DNA from: Thalassotalea fonticola
GTDB lineage: Bacteria > Pseudomonadota > Gammaproteobacteria > Enterobacterales > Alteromonadaceae
Direction: 5' to 3'
NCBI RefSeq assembly: GCF_032911225.1
Contig: NZ_CP136600.1
Coordinates: 1,240,001-1,304,000 of the forward strand
DNA: 64,000 nucleotides
In this document: positions 28,647 through 37,544 of the stretch, piece by piece
Layout: every line of letters starts with the position of its first letter
How positions within the stretch are numbered: position 1 is the first letter of the stretch
Made by a program: the position numbers and the translations under genes
Notes under the pieces: generated by a model
Database searches by the model: none
What the model was told of the DNA's origin: nothing
The model's input: only the letters and a program-made list of their open reading frames with translations

Positions 28647-31104
28647 GTTGTCCTCTTTCATTTCGATTTATCGTTATAAGTTTTGTAAGCAAATGCTTAA
28701 ATGCGAAAACAGCCGGCGGCTGGAATCTTAGTGTTCCTACTCTGCACGCCAAGCTGATAATTAATAACAGGTTTAGCCAAAGCCAGTTGCTTCCGCCCCC
28801 TGCCTTAGTTTTTTCTGGTGCTAGCACGTTGACGGTTACATTACCCGTCGCGGTTAAGCCCTGTTGATCTTTGATTTGATAGCTAATAGATTCGCTGCCA
28901 CTAAAACCAGTTGCTGGTTGGTAGCTAATTTGTTGGTGGTTTATACTAACGCTGCCTTGCCCTTGATAATCGACAGATATCAGGCTGATCCCATCGTCGA
29001 TATCCGCATCAGTATCGTTGGCTAATACATCAAACAGTTGTTGACTGTCGGCGTCTACGTCGAATCTATCCGAATTGGCAATGGGGGCAACATTACTGCT
29101 CAGCTGAAAATCATCCGCTGAAATAGCAAAAAATATATTGTTAACACAGCTGATTTTTAACCTGGCCTGCTCAGTATTGAGCTTGGGGCCGATAATGCTT
29201 GCCATACCATTATTTGCGGTATTACCTAGTAAAGTATGGCCAAAGGTAAGCCCGCCGTCGGTTGATAGCTCAATATCAACAGCTTGACAATTGATCTCAT
29301 CATCCGCTGTATTAGCAATATCCCAGTATATGTTGTTTGTTTCACCAGCAAACCAAATGTCATTTTGAGTTGGCGAGGTTAGTTGAAACGGTACAGAATT
29401 TTCCAACACTGTAAGTTTGACTGAATCTGTACTGATGGCACCTTGACCATCGCGGACACTGATATTAAAGTTTAAATCTCGATTTGTGCTGGCAAAGTTT
29501 TCGCCAATGACTAAATCGCCCGATAGAATACTTGTTAACTGCGGGAATGTGCGAGTTGCCAGTTCACTCGGTTTAAATGATCGAAACAACGGTTTTAAGC
29601 CATCATCTTTCATGTCATCCAAATTATATGACGCCGTTCCTAAATCGACTTGTTCAAAACTGTAGGTTAGCGTATTGCCTTCATCATCACTGGCGATGGC
29701 CGACAGCGTAAAGGGGGTCTGAGCAGGAATAACGTAATCGTCACCAGCATCGACACTTGGAGGCGTGTTTGTGCTTGCCACATTCGTGCCACACGATTGA
29801 CCAATTTGCCACGGATCATCGGTTAAATAACTTTTCATTTGTTCAATTGAGCGAACATGAAAATAATCATCAACACTGGCTTGTAAATTTTCACTACCAC
29901 AAAGGCCAGCATAAGACATGATGGTAGAGCCACTGCCCGGTTCAACCGCAGATAGATATTCACGATTGCCTCCCCAACAGCTCTCACTTTGACCATTAAA
30001 GGTGTGCTCTGCACCGAGTTGATGGCCCAGTTCATGGGCAACAAAATCAATATAAAAACTGTCATTTATTGGTGAGATACTGCCAGTTACGCCCATGGCT
30101 TTTATTGGGAAATATTCTTGGTCATCTTCAATGTAAGTATCGTTGTCACAAGTTGCCGCAACCACTGCCAAGCCGCCTGCCCCAGTGGTTAACACATGAC
30201 CAATATCAAAACTGTCATTACCTAGTTGCTCGCGTAGTACTTGTGGATTGTTATAGACATCCATATCGGTATTAACAAAAGGGTCTGTATCAGCATTCAG
30301 ATAAATGACGTCGTCATTATGTTCAGCGAGTTGTAAAGTGATACCTAACTCTATACTAAATACCTGATTTAGTCGGTTAACCATGGTCGTGATTGCCGAT
30401 AGCACTTCAGCTTTATTACCACCATGAAACTGACTGTACTCGCCAGAAGTGGCAAATGCGATGCGGTAGACTTTATCGATGCCAGCGTGCTGCGCCGATT
30501 TACCAGAGGCACTGTCTTGCAATTTTTGCGCAAAATATGGTTGAGTTTTACCGGAGGACAATACTTGTGTTTCTATGGCAGATTTCGAGGTTATAGCATC
30601 TTTTTTGTAATAGCTGATATAGTTGCGATTAGCCTTAGCATCAGGCCCCTGCTGTTGTGGATCTATATAAATGATTTCATTTTGATAACGCAAAACCGCA
30701 TGAAACCCCTGATTGGTATAATCAAGACGGCCATAATTGTTATCATTACCAACCTGGACACCTTTATAGGTTTTTATAGTTGGATACTTTGCCGCTAACG
30801 ATGCAGGTAAAACATCAGTCTCAGTTAAAATAAATTCAACCATATCGCCATCTGGCATTGGCAAAGTGATCGTTTTTTGAGATTGCTGCAGTTTGTGCTG
30901 TATTAGAGAGGTATTTAGTTCAAGTAGACGAGAGCGATTTGCGATTACTTTTTTACTAGCTAGATTATCTTCATGCAACGATACAAATGAAACATCTTGC
31001 CACATAGATTGTGCAGCATAAGCATCCACTATAAATGCATAAAGCATATAAGCAGAGATAATAGTGACATTTTTAAGTAATTTAGATAGCGTCATAAAAA
31101 CCAT
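28636..31104 (-). CDS. Secreted reprolysin-type zinc metalloprotease with GlyGly-CTERM-like tail
   Basis: The protein has 822 residues. A signal peptide ends near DAYA (residue 30) and a propeptide follows. The metzincin zinc site HELGHQLGAEH occupies 357-367, matching HExxHxxGxxH, with a Met-turn IMSYAG at about 395-400. Ig/cadherin-like domains and a tandem Big_9-type domain (VLANDTDADIDD) lead to GGGSNWLW plus a hydrophobic helix. Unusually, some 33 residues continue past that helix, where GlyGly-CTERM tails normally end after a few Arg. The last codons hold the ribosome site of the next gene. The start is uncertain: neither ATG 31104 nor ATG 31095 has a clear site. A terminator-like hairpin lies just upstream. 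Confidence 0.9.
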   Translation of the reverse strand: MVFMTLSKLLKNVTIISAYMLYAFIVDAYAAQSMWQDVSFVSLHEDNLASKKVIANRSRLLELNTSLIQHKLQQSQKTITLPMPDGDMVEFILTETDVLPASLAAKYPTIKTYKGVQVGNDNNYGRLDYTNQGFHAVLRYQNEIIYIDPQQQGPDAKANRNYISYYKKDAITSKSAIETQVLSSGKTQPYFAQKLQDSASGKSAQHAGIDKVYRIAFATSGEYSQFHGGNKAEVLSAITTMVNRLNQVFSIELGITLQLAEHNDDVIYLNADTDPFVNTDMDVYNNPQVLREQLGNDSFDIGHVLTTGAGGLAVVAATCDNDTYIEDDQEYFPIKAMGVTGSISPINDSFYIDFVAHELGHQLGAEHTFNGQSESCWGGNREYLSAVEPGSGSTIMSYAGLCGSENLQASVDDYFHVRSIEQMKSYLTDDPWQIGQSCGTNVASTNTPPSVDAGDDYVIPAQTPFTLSAIASDDEGNTLTYSFEQVDLGTASYNLDDMKDDGLKPLFRSFKPSELATRTFPQLTSILSGDLVIGENFASTNRDLNFNISVRDGQGAISTDSVKLTVLENSVPFQLTSPTQNDIWFAGETNNIYWDIANTADDEINCQAVDIELSTDGGLTFGHTLLGNTANNGMASIIGPKLNTEQARLKISCVNNIFFAISADDFQLSSNVAPIANSDRFDVDADSQQLFDVLANDTDADIDDGISLISVDYQGQGSVSINHQQISYQPATGFSGSESISYQIKDQQGLTATGNVTVNVLAPEKTKAGGGSNWLWLNLLLIISLACRVGTLRFQPPAVFAFKHLLTKLITINRNERGQHDF

Positions 31105-31404
31105 GTGTTTAATAATAAAAAAACGCTAAATTGCTATTAAGCTAATTTAGCGCCATGGATGCTATCTGTTATCGTTGTATTAGTTAAGCTGAGCTAATCT
31201 GCGAAACCTTTTTTTTTCATCTTTTATTCATCTTTAAATTATCTCTTGCATTTTATCCCTTTAACATCAACAACTTGAAACAAAGATTAATACTTAAGAG
31301 TGCATATAATTAAGCCATAATTGCCATAAAAATTAAGTGTTTTCGTTTAAAAAGGCTACGTATTTAGTCATATGACGTACTAGTAACTAAATACATTTAT
31401 AGAA
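31105..31404. other. Intergenic leader of the protease operon
   Basis: It contains the terminator-like hairpin 31117-31152 next to the metalloprotease start and otherwise AT-rich sequence. The operon promoter should lie between 31160 and 31400. No gene is visible. Confidence 0.5.
31117..31152 (-). terminator. Terminator-like hairpin directly upstream of the metalloprotease start
   Basis: The arms CGCTAAATT and AATTTAGCG (31124-31132 and 31144-31152) pair perfectly. On the minus strand a seven-base T run follows (31123-31117), 12 bases before the metalloprotease ATG. It could be the late terminator of the regulator gene, 250 bases upstream, or an attenuator for the protease operon. Confidence 0.75.
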
Positions 31405-33516
31405 TTACTGCTTTAAAATTTCAGTAGAATAGATATTTGCATCATATACGCGGTTACGTGTTAGCAAAAATGTTTGGTGATCTGCAGTTGATATGCCAAA
31501 GCCTTTATGAATGGTACCCGAGGGAAATTTGGTAGTAATTTTAAATGTATCCTCACCTAAATAATTCAATAAGATATCACTTTCATCATCACGATAGATA
31601 AAATAGATACTGTTATTTTCCCAAAAGAAGTTACCAAAATCACCTTGCTGTAACCCTTTAATAATTTGAATCGAATTTTGTGTTTCAGGGTTAAACTGCC
31701 AAATACCATCCTCACCTTCTTTCGTTATATACAGCATATTATTATCACCCTCAATTGCGTATATATCATTTTCAAAGGTAACTTGGCTGATCGTTGAGTT
31801 AAAAATATTCATGGTGAATATTCCAGAGCCAGCTTTTGTTTTTGACGAAAAATAAATTGCATCACCTGTACGATTCCAGGTTGGATTTTTAGGCTCTAAT
31901 TCACCTGTATTCAGCAGGGTTAATTTTCCTTTGGGCAAGTCGCCTAAGTAAAGTTGATACTGATTAGTTTCGTCTGCTTTTAAACTGACTACAAACTTAT
32001 CACTTTTGGGTGACGCTGCTGAGTTCAGCACTTTACCAATACCGTTGGTTAAGTTCTTTTTACCTTTTACAGATTTTATCCATAAATCGATTTCTCCGGA
32101 GCGGTCTGAAACAAACAGCACGGCGCCAGTATTGGGGACATAACGACCAAAATAATTACGATAGATAGATTTTACCCGACTTACTTCTCGGTTATCTTGC
32201 AGTAATGATTTTTGAACAATAAATTCATGGTCTAGATGTAGAGAAAAATATACTTTATTGTTCGCTTGACTAATGCTTAAGCCCGATGATGAATCGATAT
32301 ATTCTATTTCTTCTAACGTCTGATCTTTTAAGCCATACCTTTGTGTAGAATAATTACCATTGTTGAAAATGGTCATATAAATAGAATTTGTACTGTAATG
32401 CCAATCAAGACCTAGAATACCTTCAAGGTCACTAATAAGGATTTTATCTTTTTTGTTAAGTTCTGATTTAACTAGACTGGTTTTATTATTTTTAATTCTT
32501 ACAAATACAAGCTGGCTGTTATCTTGAGAATATATACCCATAACATCTTGTTCACCGATTTTAGGAAAACTAACCGGCTTTGCTTGTTTTTTAGATTTAT
32601 TACTGACTAATTGCAAACTGAATAGCTGGGCCTCACCATCAATTAATTTTGGGTAAATGAGAAATTTACCATCGTCAGACCAAGATAAGCCATTTTGTTG
32701 GTGTTCATATAAACAACCGGTATCCAAAATTTTAACTTTTTCGGTAAAGATATGCTTAATACGTACCTGGCACTCCCCTTTGTTTGTCAAAAGTAAAAAC
32801 GCAACGGTCTCACCAGTGTTCGACCAGGCAGGCGACGATTTTTTAGCCTGACCGCTAGTTAACGCTCTTATTGGCTTATGATTATCAAATAAGTCCTGAA
32901 TATATAGTTGAGATTCGCTTTCGTCTTCTTGCCAGCGAAATATTAGATACCGTTCGTTGTAAGAAATCGCCGGTTGCTCTTCAATCCCCTGCAATTCCGT
33001 CACTTGTAAAGCTATATGTTCGGTAAATTGATAGTTATCTTCCTGGGTGTATAAAAGATAACTAAGACTAGCAATTACTATCAAAAGTAAAGAGGCAACC
33101 GTCGCTATCAACCAGCCTTTTTGCCAAGATTTTAACGTAACGTTAGCTTGTTGCATTGCCTCTTCTATTTCAGCCTCTGTAGCGATAGGCTCAGGCTTTA
33201 TAACTAAAAAATACCCTACTTTATGGAGTGTTTTAAAAATTTCTTCGTTTTCAGCGCCTAAGTCTCCAAAGGCTTTGCGTAATTGCCACATAGCATTGGT
33301 ATAGCCGCGTTTACCAACGCCTTCATTGCCATCCCAAATAATTTCAATTGCCTGATTCCTTTGCACAGAGCTATCAGCATTTAATATAAACAGCTTTAAT
33401 AATTCGAATACTTTTATTGGCAGCTTTATCGACTTATCGGCAGTTGCTACCGTTAATTCATGACAATTAATGGTAAACCTGTCTATCTGATATTGCGAAA
33501 AAGCTAATTCAATCAT
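31405..33516 (-). CDS. CadC/ToxR-like transmembrane regulator with periplasmic TolB-like propeller
   Basis: The protein has 703 residues. An OmpR-type winged helix occupies 1-106 (VFELLKLFI, NAMWQLRKAFGDLG, LHKVGYFLV) and a membrane helix lies at about 135-156. The periplasmic part has PD40 repeats (SPAWSNTGETVAF, NPTWNRTGDAIYFSS). It is paralogous to 9238-11313. It starts 23 bases after the DUF1214-type lipoprotein gene 33540-34580, so the two are probably co-transcribed, and it precedes the protease operon. By analogy with CadC it would sense a periplasmic state and regulate nearby promoters; the signal and the targets are inferred. Confidence 0.86.
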   Translation of the reverse strand: MIELAFSQYQIDRFTINCHELTVATADKSIKLPIKVFELLKLFILNADSSVQRNQAIEIIWDGNEGVGKRGYTNAMWQLRKAFGDLGAENEEIFKTLHKVGYFLVIKPEPIATEAEIEEAMQQANVTLKSWQKGWLIATVASLLLIVIASLSYLLYTQEDNYQFTEHIALQVTELQGIEEQPAISYNERYLIFRWQEDESESQLYIQDLFDNHKPIRALTSGQAKKSSPAWSNTGETVAFLLLTNKGECQVRIKHIFTEKVKILDTGCLYEHQQNGLSWSDDGKFLIYPKLIDGEAQLFSLQLVSNKSKKQAKPVSFPKIGEQDVMGIYSQDNSQLVFVRIKNNKTSLVKSELNKKDKILISDLEGILGLDWHYSTNSIYMTIFNNGNYSTQRYGLKDQTLEEIEYIDSSSGLSISQANNKVYFSLHLDHEFIVQKSLLQDNREVSRVKSIYRNYFGRYVPNTGAVLFVSDRSGEIDLWIKSVKGKKNLTNGIGKVLNSAASPKSDKFVVSLKADETNQYQLYLGDLPKGKLTLLNTGELEPKNPTWNRTGDAIYFSSKTKAGSGIFTMNIFNSTISQVTFENDIYAIEGDNNMLYITKEGEDGIWQFNPETQNSIQIIKGLQQGDFGNFFWENNSIYFIYRDDESDILLNYLGEDTFKITTKFPSGTIHKGFGISTADHQTFLLTRNRVYDANIYSTEILKQ

Positions 33517-33539
33517 GATTTAATTACAAAGACCTCATT

Positions 33540-34580
33540 TCAATCTAATTTACTAGGGGTTGGAAAAAACCATTCATTGCGCAAGATCTCAGCTCTAGGC
33601 TGATACAAACGCACCACATAATTCCAATTATTGAAAATAGCTAAATTATTTTTCGAGCCCGAACGACCAAAGTGGATAGTGACACTACCATCAATGTTTT
33701 TTTCTGCTGTAGTGCTATTTATGGAATAAACAGCTGATTCATCTGGTTCAAATAAGCCATGTTCATTGTAAATACTGATCGACCAAAATGCATCAACGGG
33801 CACGCTTTCTACTGTTAGAAAATATGAGGCTAAGCCGTCTGGATTATCCACTTTACCTTGTTCATAAATAGCATCTTTTTCTGGTAATCCTCCCCAACCA
33901 TAGGCCGCCCCATACCGATGCTTTTTAGGTTCGATCTGATCAACATGACCGAAATAGCCTCGTAAAGATACTTTCTCAGTGCCCGTATTCATTATCTTTT
34001 TACTGATTTTATCAAAGCTTGCTTGCTCATATTGGGGTACAGAAAAATTACCGATATCGTCTTGTTTTAACTGTACAGCATTTTGCAATTGATGGGTTAT
34101 TAGCAAACTTTCCTTGTCTGTTTTGTCAACAAAGGTGCGAATAAGCATAAAGGCATAACGACTTCCTATGCTTTTTTGGCTCAAGATATGAGTGCCTTGA
34201 TAATAGGTAGTAATAGAATGTTCCTGACTGACAACCATAAGGGATTGATATTTACCGTTTGTATCCGGCATGGTTATTTCTACAGGGCTGTTTAAATCGA
34301 CAATTGCAAATGAATAAATGGTATCCAAATTTACCCGTTTGCTCACTTGATTATTCAAATCGTACATCCAGCGGTTGTGGTGAAACCGACCTAAATTTGA
34401 GAATCTTTTTATATAGTTTTGCATCTGTATATCAGATGCTGCCCGCACAAAATTATCTTCCGTAACGATTGTTTCAGCTTCTATTTTAGTGGGTGCATTA
34501 GGTGTTGGTGTAGCGCTATGTTCACCGCATGAGATAAGGGAATGGAGAGCTAGAATAATGATGTGAAATTTTTTAGACAT
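33540..34580 (-). CDS. DUF1254/DUF1214-family lipoprotein
   Basis: The chosen ATG at 34580 gives 346 residues starting MSKKFHIII; upstream in-frame TTG codons are possible because the ribosome site is weak. A lipobox LISC makes it a lipoprotein. Family signatures are NLDTIYSFAIVDL (DUF1254 core), YGAAYGWGGLP, AFWSISIYNEHG and NIDGSVTIHFG (DUF1214). The same signatures appear in 42374, 51267, 53697 and 56243, but this copy is the only lipoprotein among them and the only one next to a CadC-like regulator. The biochemical function of these domains is not established. It could be a periplasmic accessory to the regulator; that is speculation. Confidence 0.82.
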   Translation of the reverse strand: MSKKFHIIILALHSLISCGEHSATPTPNAPTKIEAETIVTEDNFVRAASDIQMQNYIKRFSNLGRFHHNRWMYDLNNQVSKRVNLDTIYSFAIVDLNSPVEITMPDTNGKYQSLMVVSQEHSITTYYQGTHILSQKSIGSRYAFMLIRTFVDKTDKESLLITHQLQNAVQLKQDDIGNFSVPQYEQASFDKISKKIMNTGTEKVSLRGYFGHVDQIEPKKHRYGAAYGWGGLPEKDAIYEQGKVDNPDGLASYFLTVESVPVDAFWSISIYNEHGLFEPDESAVYSINSTTAEKNIDGSVTIHFGRSGSKNNLAIFNNWNYVVRLYQPRAEILRNEWFFPTPSKLD

Positions 34581-34915
34581 TAGCTTCAACAGAAACGTCT
34601 CCAAATGTATATGAGTTAACAATAATATTGATAGATGAACTTTTATATTTATTAACTTTAGAATAGCCTACCATTGCTCAATAGCAACTCATTGAATTAA
34701 ATAAGCATTCACAATAGCTAGAGTGAAAGATTAATCGTCAGCACATGCATGCCCAACGATAACAATTCGCCTAATATGTATTGTTCATTATGGTTTATTG
34801 TTGCTCAACGCAAAATGGCAATACCGCTACAAACAGTATTGCCATTATGAGCGTCAAACACCGCTCAATTTACAATGCAGTAAAGCTGCCGGTTTTAAGG
34901 CAGTGTTACTGTAGA
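34581..34915. other. Intergenic region between DUF1214 lipoprotein and acyl-CoA dehydrogenase genes
   Basis: It contains the hairpin 34814-34846 near the dehydrogenase stop codon and an AT-rich stretch that presumably holds the promoter of the lipoprotein-regulator pair. No gene is visible. Confidence 0.5.
34814..34846 (-). terminator. Hairpin terminator after the acyl-CoA dehydrogenase gene
   Basis: The 11-base arms AATGGCAATAC and GTATTGCCATT pair perfectly. On the minus strand only a short TTTTG follows, so it is a moderately good intrinsic terminator about 70 bases after the stop codon. Confidence 0.6.
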
Positions 34916-36130
34916 TTATTTACCGAAGATACTGCGGGCAATCACCAAACGCTGTACTTCGTTAGCGCCTTCGTATATTTCACCAATTTTACAATCTCGG
35001 TAGATGGCTTCTAATGGAAACTGTTGGCCAGTAGCCGCTAATTCTTTAACAAAGCCATAACCACCACAAACTTGAATAGCATCGCGAACTAAATCGCCAG
35101 GTAAGGCACTGCCAATAAGTTTGGCCATGGCACACATTTGTTGTACACCTGAGCGCTTTTTGTCTTCAATCATTGCCGCTTTTATATATAGGTTGCGGGC
35201 ATTTTCAAGCTCTGTTGCGTATCCGGCAAACTTAAACTGCCAGTATTGGAACTGGCTAATTGGCTTGCCAAATATTTCACGTTTTTTCATGTAATCAACA
35301 GCAAAATCAAATGCCGCTTGCGCCATACCAACGCCACATGCGCCTATACCTACTCGGCCAAGCGTTAAGGAAGTCAGCGCGGCTTTTAACCCCTTACCTT
35401 CTATGCCGACAAGGTTTTCATCAGGTACAAATACATCATCAAAATACACATCGGCAGTTAATTGGCTATGGTTACCCATTTTCTTGTCAGGCTCACCTAC
35501 ACTTGCACCATCGCTACTCATGTCAATTAAAAACATGCTCATTGAGTCATCCATTTTACACAATACAAACATTTGTTGTGCCACTGGTGAGTTGGTGATC
35601 CAACGTTTACGGCCAGTAATTTTATACCCACCTGCTACTTTAGTTGCTGCAGTTTGTAACGCACGTACGCTTAAATCGGTGCTTGCTGCGGGTTCACTAG
35701 TGGCAAATGCCCCTACTAGTTCACCACTAATAAGCTGTGGGAACAGCTTTTGTTGCACCGCAGGCTTGGCATGCTTTAACGTGTGACCGAACAATATCAG
35801 TGGTACGTCAATAATCGCCGCGGCAATACCTGAACTTACATAGGCAATTTCTTCTAATAGCACCATAGTTGCGAGCGTTGGGTATTGCAGCCCTGCTCCG
35901 CCATGCTCTTTAGCAAAAGGAATGGCAAGTAAGCCTTCATCACCCATTTGCTTAACTAATTGCCATGGAAACTTATTTACATCTTCAGCTGTGGTATTAA
36001 TTTCGTGGGCAATCGGGCGAATTACCCGGTCGGCAAATTCGCGTACTTTATTACGCACGGCAACTGTTTCTTCAGGTAACCAAATATCGTCAAACATTTG
36101 CTCGCTTATTCTTACTGGGTAATCACTCAT
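34916..36130 (-). CDS. Acyl-CoA dehydrogenase
   Basis: The 404-residue protein has the standard family length. The ATG follows AGAGG by five bases. It shows the N-terminal helical part with GLLAIPFAKEHGGAG, the beta domain with FATSEPAASTDL and GRKRWITNS (FAD/substrate contacts), and the C-terminal helical part with QVCGGYGFVKE. The catalytic base is the Glu of IYEGANEVQ (about 387). It oxidises an acyl-CoA to the enoyl-CoA, passing electrons to ETF. Chain length or branched specificity cannot be read from the sequence. It is 22 bases downstream of the nitronate monooxygenase-like gene, forming a two-gene operon opposite an AraC-type regulator. Confidence 0.95.
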   Translation of the reverse strand: MSDYPVRISEQMFDDIWLPEETVAVRNKVREFADRVIRPIAHEINTTAEDVNKFPWQLVKQMGDEGLLAIPFAKEHGGAGLQYPTLATMVLLEEIAYVSSGIAAAIIDVPLILFGHTLKHAKPAVQQKLFPQLISGELVGAFATSEPAASTDLSVRALQTAATKVAGGYKITGRKRWITNSPVAQQMFVLCKMDDSMSMFLIDMSSDGASVGEPDKKMGNHSQLTADVYFDDVFVPDENLVGIEGKGLKAALTSLTLGRVGIGACGVGMAQAAFDFAVDYMKKREIFGKPISQFQYWQFKFAGYATELENARNLYIKAAMIEDKKRSGVQQMCAMAKLIGSALPGDLVRDAIQVCGGYGFVKELAATGQQFPLEAIYRDCKIGEIYEGANEVQRLVIARSIFGK

Positions 36131-36152
36131 GAGAGCCTCTTTATTGGTAATA

Positions 36153-37124
36153 TTATGAATTAATGCCGTTGATAGCAGTTTGATATTCTTGCTTTAGCTG
36201 AGCGGCCAAGTCGCTAATAGATAGGATATTATTAATGGCTGATACACCTTGCCCGGCTGACCAAATATCTTTCCATGGTTTTTTCATCGATGGTTTCTCA
36301 TCTACATCACTCATTTCTGCGCCAATATCGAAACCATCGGGCGTAGGCAGGTTATCTAAATCAAAACCTGCATCTGTTACGCTTTGCTTAATAAAGTTGG
36401 CAGGGATACCGGAAATGGCATTGGTGTAAATAATGTCATCGGCTTTTGCATTAACAATAAGCTGTTTGTAAGGCTCGCTTACCTGACATTCTTTAGTAGC
36501 TAAAAATCGTGTGCCCATATAGGCTAAATCGACACCTAAACAACGTGCAGCTGCGACTTCGGCGCCGGTTGATATGCTGCCAGATAATAATAATGTTTTA
36601 TCGAAAAATGAGCGTAACTCTTGCACTAGAGCGAATGGATGTAAGCTGCCAGCATGACCTCCAGCGCCAGCGGTAACGGCGATTAAGCCATCAACACCTG
36701 CTTGCTGGGCTTTGCGACCATGACGAGCATTAACAACATCATGAAACACTACCCCGCCATAGGTATGAATAGCATCAACGACGGTGCTTATTGCGCCAAG
36801 TGAGGTAATAACTAAAGGCACTTGATGCTTTACCAGCATAGCTAAGTCTTGTTGCATTCGGGCATTCGATTTATGCACAATTAAGTTAACGCCAAATGGC
36901 GCTGCCTTCTTGCCCGTTGTTTGTTCAAAATCGGTTAATGCTTGTTTAATTTCAATGATCCATGCCTCTAAACCTTCCAAGGTTCTTTGATTAGCGGCAG
37001 GAAACGTACCTATGATCCCTTCGATACAGTTGGCGATAACCATTTTAGGGGTCGACGCTAAGAACATTGGTGCACTAATAACAGGTAACGATAACCTGCC
37101 AGCAAATGATTCAGGTAATGGCAT
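36153..37124 (-). CDS. Nitronate monooxygenase family FMN enzyme
   Basis: The 323-residue protein starts at an ATG with GGAG seven bases upstream. Family features are LPVISAPMFLAST at the start, GVNLIVHKSN, the FMN/active-site loop AGAGGHAG with His at about 157, LLSGSISTG and DLAYMGTRFLAT (phosphate binding). Members oxidise alkyl nitronates, but many 2-nitropropane dioxygenase-like proteins have other or unknown FMN-dependent roles. Pairing with an acyl-CoA dehydrogenase suggests a catabolic role, perhaps in fatty or branched acid breakdown. The family call is firm and the substrate is not. Confidence 0.9.
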   Translation of the reverse strand: MPLPESFAGRLSLPVISAPMFLASTPKMVIANCIEGIIGTFPAANQRTLEGLEAWIIEIKQALTDFEQTTGKKAAPFGVNLIVHKSNARMQQDLAMLVKHQVPLVITSLGAISTVVDAIHTYGGVVFHDVVNARHGRKAQQAGVDGLIAVTAGAGGHAGSLHPFALVQELRSFFDKTLLLSGSISTGAEVAAARCLGVDLAYMGTRFLATKECQVSEPYKQLIVNAKADDIIYTNAISGIPANFIKQSVTDAGFDLDNLPTPDGFDIGAEMSDVDEKPSMKKPWKDIWSAGQGVSAINNILSISDLAAQLKQEYQTAINGINS

Positions 37125-37148
37125 TACAAACTCCTATTTAAAATAATA

Positions 37149-37459
37149 ATACCAATCTGCATAAGAAATGAGTCACTCAGCGATACTAAAAGAGTTTTAG
37201 GCAAGGCTTTCATTTTGTACTATGGTTATTCCTCGGCTCTGGCTCCATGCTTCGCCCTAACTCCTGCTTCCATGCAGTCGACAGAAAAAATGTTTAACGC
37301 AGCATAAAACTCTTTTAGCATCGCCCTTTGGGTGATTATCAAACCCACGATAACGGCCCAAAATTTAAAGAAGATAGAATAACTATCTGCTTCAAATTTA
37401 GATTGTTCTAGTGCGTTTGATAAGCACTGATCTGACTATATACTTATGCAGAATGGTAT
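37149..37459. repeat. MITE-like element with 17-bp terminal inverted repeats
   Basis: The ends at 37149-37165 (ATACCAATCTGCATAAG) and 37443-37459 are reverse complements with one mismatch. Inside, 37180-37199 and 37305-37324 form a second 20-base inverted repeat with one mismatch around CTAAAAGAGTTTTA. No open frame of note lies within. The same ends recur as a short version at 61289-61340. It fills most of the gap between the divergent genes 36153-37124 and 37545-38549, so it may carry their promoters. Confidence 0.7.
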
Positions 37460-37544
37460 AAGATGATTGTAAATTTCATTGCTTGTGGTTAATATCATTA
37501 TAAATGACAACTTTGTGGGGATATTGGACAAATGAGCATATTAC

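Noticed and set aside
28216..28731. 171-residue plus-strand open frame
   Set aside because: It lies antisense to the start of the pseudo-subtilase and end of the metalloprotease, both well supported; no family features.
30424..30798. 124-residue plus-strand open frame
   Set aside because: Antisense to the metalloprotease catalytic region, with no ribosome site or recognisable domain.
35403..35786. 127-residue plus-strand open frame
   Set aside because: Antisense to the acyl-CoA dehydrogenase; composition is that of a shadow frame.
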